Positions 46,362-48,375 of a DNA stretch of 48,375 nt are shown piece after piece. This DNA is from a virus. Numbering within the stretch: the stretch's first letter is position 1; each line of letters begins with the position of its first letter. The DNA is taken from IMG/VR virus record IMGVR_UViG_3300020731_000027, positions 1 to 48,375 of that record. One strand, given 5' to 3'. The position numbers and the translations under genes were made by a program. Under the pieces are notes generated by a model. It made no database searches and was not told where the DNA came from. It saw nothing but the letters and a program-made list of their open reading frames with translations.

Positions 46362-46404
46362 AAAATAATACCATATATTTGCATCATTAAAATAAATAGT
46401 TATG
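46342..46404. repeat. 63-bp direct repeat, copy 2 (promoter)
   Basis: Same as 44130-44192 but for 3 bases. It encodes the end of the protease and carries the promoter TATATTTG 46374-46381 and start codon of the next gene. Confidence 0.85.
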
Positions 46405-47124
46405 GTATTAATAGGTAGTAAAGCAATAAAACATCATTATCCTGACTTTAAGAGAGATCCAAAAGATAGTGATTATGCGGTAACTGACAATTCTTTAAAG
46501 AGTTCAAGAGAAGTTGAATATCTATATAATCCCATTATTGGACATTTAGAAGGTATTGCCGAACCTAACCTACTATATACATTGAAAGCAAGTCATGTAG
46601 TAGGTTGGGATATAAATTGGGAAAAACATATGTTTGATGCACAATTCTTAAAACAAAAGGGTTGTACATTAGATAGAGAGTTATTCTTCAAGTTATATGA
46701 ATTTTGGAATACAATTCACGAACCAAATAAACGTAGTGATTTGGATATGACCGGTGCTGATTTCTTTAACAACGCTGTTAAATGTGAATATGACCATGAT
46801 TATCTTCATACATTACTTAATCCAATCCCAACATATACCAAAGTATTGAAAGATGGTGAGGAAGTGGATGTAAGTGAAGAAAAATTTAATAATTTATCTT
46901 TTGATGATAAATGTAACTTGGTAAGAGAAGAAGTGATGATTATGTCGTTTGAGAGGTATAAAAATACTGATTATCGTGTGGCATATAATATGATGTTAAA
47001 AAAGTTCATACTTAATCATGCACCGATATGGGAAGCAATTTTTATCATAGAGAATTATGTTTTATTACAAAAACCTATGAGAAATTATTTTAAATTGATT
47101 GAATCACAATTAAATAACAAATAA
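46402..47124 (+). CDS. Nucleotidyltransferase-fold protein
   Basis: 240 residues. MVLIGSKAIKHHYPDFKRDP then KDSDYAVT is a pol-beta-type nucleotidyltransferase start: G-S-x-A then D-S-D-Y with the metal Asp pair. A helical body follows (FWNTIHEPNKRSDLDMTGAD, EEVMIMSFERYKNTDYRVAY). It is a phage family of which I know no tested member. It may transfer a nucleotide to RNA, protein or a small molecule, or act as an antitoxin-like enzyme. Confidence 0.7.
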   Translation: MVLIGSKAIKHHYPDFKRDPKDSDYAVTDNSLKSSREVEYLYNPIIGHLEGIAEPNLLYTLKASHVVGWDINWEKHMFDAQFLKQKGCTLDRELFFKLYEFWNTIHEPNKRSDLDMTGADFFNNAVKCEYDHDYLHTLLNPIPTYTKVLKDGEEVDVSEEKFNNLSFDDKCNLVREEVMIMSFERYKNTDYRVAYNMMLKKFILNHAPIWEAIFIIENYVLLQKPMRNYFKLIESQLNNK

Positions 47125-47135
47125 AAAAAAATAAC

Positions 47136-47447
47136 ATGGATTTAAAGAAAATTAATTTAGTGTTAGCGAATGTAACTATCATTCGTAATCAACCAAACAG
47201 GTATTATCAATTACCTTCAGAATTAAATGGGACTACAAGAGTAGAAACCAAAGTAGAAAAAGAAGTTAATGGTGAGGGTGAACAAGGTGTAGAAGGTATA
47301 AAGTTTGAAATCTATCAACTACCATTCGATGATTTATTTTTGAAAATTGAAATCAGAACTGATTCATATGGTTATAATGAAAGAGTTGAATCAATTCAAT
47401 TTGCAAAAGCAACTGAAAAGGTTGTAAAAGTTTATGAAAGTATTTAA
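47136..47447 (+). CDS. Unknown small protein, possible paralogue of the next
   Basis: 103 residues. Like the next gene it has an E-V-x-x-E-G-E-x-Q-G segment (VNGEGEQGVEGIKFEIYQLP), then LFLKIEIRTDSYGYNERVES and ends ATEKVVKVYESI. I recognise this S-Y-G-x-x-[ED] / K-V-V-x-V-Y-E end from phage proteins. The function is unknown. Confidence 0.55.
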   Translation: MDLKKINLVLANVTIIRNQPNRYYQLPSELNGTTRVETKVEKEVNGEGEQGVEGIKFEIYQLPFDDLFLKIEIRTDSYGYNERVESIQFAKATEKVVKVYESI

Positions 47448-47467
47448 TAACAATTAAAAAAAACAAC

Positions 47468-47770
47468 ATGGAAAAGAAAACATTTTATGAGATCATGGAG
47501 ATCTTACAAGAAAAAATTGGTAGTGTAAGTTACTTTGCATATGAAGATTATGACAAAGAAGAATTAGGTCTTGGTGAAATTGAGGAAGTACACCAAGAAG
47601 GTGGTGAGGATCAAGGTTCACATTGGGAAAGTGTTAAACACTTCAAAGATCATGATGTTTACATCAAGGTTACTGGTTATTATTCTTCTTACAATGGTAC
47701 TGATTTCGAGGGTTGGGGTGAATGTACACAAGTTACCCCCCAAGAACGGGTAATCACGGTATATCAATAG
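47468..47770 (+). CDS. Unknown small acidic protein, possible paralogue
   Basis: 100 residues, MEKKTFYEIMEILQEKIGSV then EEVHQEGGEDQGSHWESVKH, VYIKVTGYYSSYNGTDFEGW and QERVITVYQ. The second half parallels 47136-47447 (acid-Gly loop, strand, S-Y-x-G, V-x-x-V-Y). The two follow each other by 20 bases. The role is unknown. Confidence 0.55.
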   Translation: MEKKTFYEIMEILQEKIGSVSYFAYEDYDKEELGLGEIEEVHQEGGEDQGSHWESVKHFKDHDVYIKVTGYYSSYNGTDFEGWGECTQVTPQERVITVYQ

Positions 47771-47781
47771 TAAAAATTAAA

Positions 47782-47813
47782 TTTGGGGAATTGAAAAATT
47801 CCCCTTATTTTTG
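47782..47813 (+). promoter_or_regulatory. Promoter with a perfect hairpin in the spacer (copy 4)
   Basis: TTTG 47782-47785, GGGGAATT-GAAA-AATTCCCC, TATTTTTG 47806-47813. Identical to copy 1 over the whole 32 bases. Confidence 0.65.
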
Positions 47814-47830
47814 CTTAAAAAATTTTAGTT

Positions 47831-48067
47831 ATGGAAGATGAAATTAAGGTTGGTAATTTGGTTGAATGTATCGAATTAAGAGGTTTACATTTGGATTGTT
47901 CTCAACTTGGATATGGATTTAAATCTGGTTTACAATTTATTGTTGAGAGTATCTTTAAATCTAGTGATGATGATGTAGTATATTTTGGTGGAGTTAATGG
48001 TAATGGTGTTTATAAACCATACGTTAAAAAAGTACATAGAGGTAAATTTAAATTATATAGAAAATAA
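47831..48067 (+). CDS. Small SH3-like phage protein with FKLYRK end
   Basis: 78 residues: EIKVGNLVECIELRGLHLDC, GYGFKSGLQFIVESIFKSSD, VYFGGVNGNGVYKPYVKKVH, RGKFKLYRK. The strand order suggests a small barrel (V-G-D-x-V-x-C-I ... G-x-x-F-x-V). The end is the recurring basic tag and the next gene follows as TAATATG. Confidence 0.55.
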   Translation: MEDEIKVGNLVECIELRGLHLDCSQLGYGFKSGLQFIVESIFKSSDDDVVYFGGVNGNGVYKPYVKKVHRGKFKLYRK

Positions 48068-48068
48068 T

Positions 48069-48314
48069 ATGGCAAAAAAATATTGGAGTTGTTTAATTGG
48101 TGGTGATATAGGTGAATTACCTAGTGGTTCAGATTATCCTTTAAGAATGGCAGTTAGAGTAGCATATTTAGATTTAACTGGTGAAGTGGATGAAGTATGT
48201 GCATCAGGATGGGGGATTGAATTCTTTGTCCCTGAAAATACAAAACCAACATGGGAAGAATTAAGGAAATTATGTTATGATGAAAAAGGATATTTTTATG
48301 AGAAAAAAGATTAA
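48069..48314 (+). CDS. Conserved small phage protein
   Basis: 81 residues from ATG 48069, one base after the preceding stop codon: MAKKYWSCLIGGDIGELPSG, SDYPLRMAVRVAYLDLTGEV, DEVCASGWGIEFFVPENTKP. This K-Y-W-x-C-L-I-G and S-G-W-G pattern recurs in large phages with no known role. The longer frame from 47985 lies in the previous gene. Confidence 0.6.
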   Translation: MAKKYWSCLIGGDIGELPSGSDYPLRMAVRVAYLDLTGEVDEVCASGWGIEFFVPENTKPTWEELRKLCYDEKGYFYEKKD

Positions 48315-48375
48315 AATTTTTTTATTATTTTTAATGATGATTATAACAACATCATCGTACTCACAAATTAGGGAT
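48298..48375 (+). CDS. Secreted or envelope protein, N-terminal fragment (runs off the right edge)
   Basis: The first 26 residues are MRKKIKIFLLFLMMIITTSS then YSQIRD, a clear Sec signal peptide with a Bacteroidota-like S-Y-S-Q cleavage region. It overlaps the upstream gene by 17 bases. The rest of the gene is outside the window. Confidence 0.6.
   Translation, partial: MRKKIKIFLLFLMMIITTSSYSQIRD

Noticed and set aside
1-48375. tRNA, rRNA or tmRNA genes
   Set aside because: No cloverleaf with CCA end, rRNA block or tmRNA tag frame was found by eye in the short intergenic gaps; a scan with covariance models would be needed to exclude them fully.

Overview
The window is a strongly AT-rich, tightly packed stretch of a large tailed-phage genome, almost certainly a virulent, probably jumbo, T4-like phage of a Bacteroidota host. 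Three things point there. Many genes follow a TTTG-N20-TAnnTTTG promoter, the Bacteroidota -33/-7 type. Genes are small, overlap by ATGA or a few bases, and nearly all run rightward. The content is that of a phage accessory region: nucleotide metabolism, DNA methylation, repair, RNA repair, homing endonucleases and many small unknowns. I see no terminase, portal, capsid or tail operon, no integrase, no tRNA and no rRNA. No intergenic gap is longer than about 200 bases once small and broken genes are counted.

Layout. 1-1.9 kb: leftward glycosyltransferase fragment, ribbon-helix-helix regulator and small Cys/Pro protein, a rightward methyltransferase, and a leftward DUF192 protein. 2-7.1 kb: small unknowns, a short DHFR, a lone ABC-exporter membrane domain, a frameshifted gene and thymidylate synthase. 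7.1-11 kb: GIY-YIG endonuclease, membrane proteins, a degenerate terminase-like ATPase, a Dam methylase. 11-19.9 kb: a PcfJ-like protein, a HAD phosphatase, then three genes with capsid-targeting-like N-termini (a three-domain lysin, a 524-residue protein, an 87-residue protein), and a metallophosphoesterase whose metal-binding DxH is interrupted by a stop. 20-31.4 kb: nucleotidase, AAA+ ATPase, an interrupted NAMPT, a CCA-adding-like enzyme, UV endonuclease, DNA methyltransferase, UvrD-type helicase, PRPP synthetase. 31.4-39.9 kb: macro domain, lipoprotein pair, a second AAA+ ATPase, a TKWC-motif paralogue, a caspase-fold-like protein, a MESH1-like HD hydrolase, an antisense HNH endonuclease. 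40-48.4 kb: DUF2452 protein, hotdog thioesterase, SmpB homologue, RNA ligase, an AAA+/M41 protease fusion between two near-identical 63-bp promoter repeats, a nucleotidyltransferase and small proteins.

How it works together (inference). DHFR, ThyA, the nucleotidase and PRPP synthetase supply nucleotides. NAMPT plus PRPP synthetase is the gene pair of phage NAD+ reconstitution (NARP1), and a macro domain lies beside it. RNA ligase, HAD phosphatase and two nucleotidyltransferases suggest RNA repair. SmpB, the MESH1-like hydrolase and the caspase-like protein point to control of host stress responses. Two transcription signals are visible: the -33/-7 early type, four copies of which carry a covarying hairpin in the spacer, and an ATATTTAT element close to the start of virion-like genes and endonucleases. 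Several genes are broken or relics, some next to homing-endonuclease debris.
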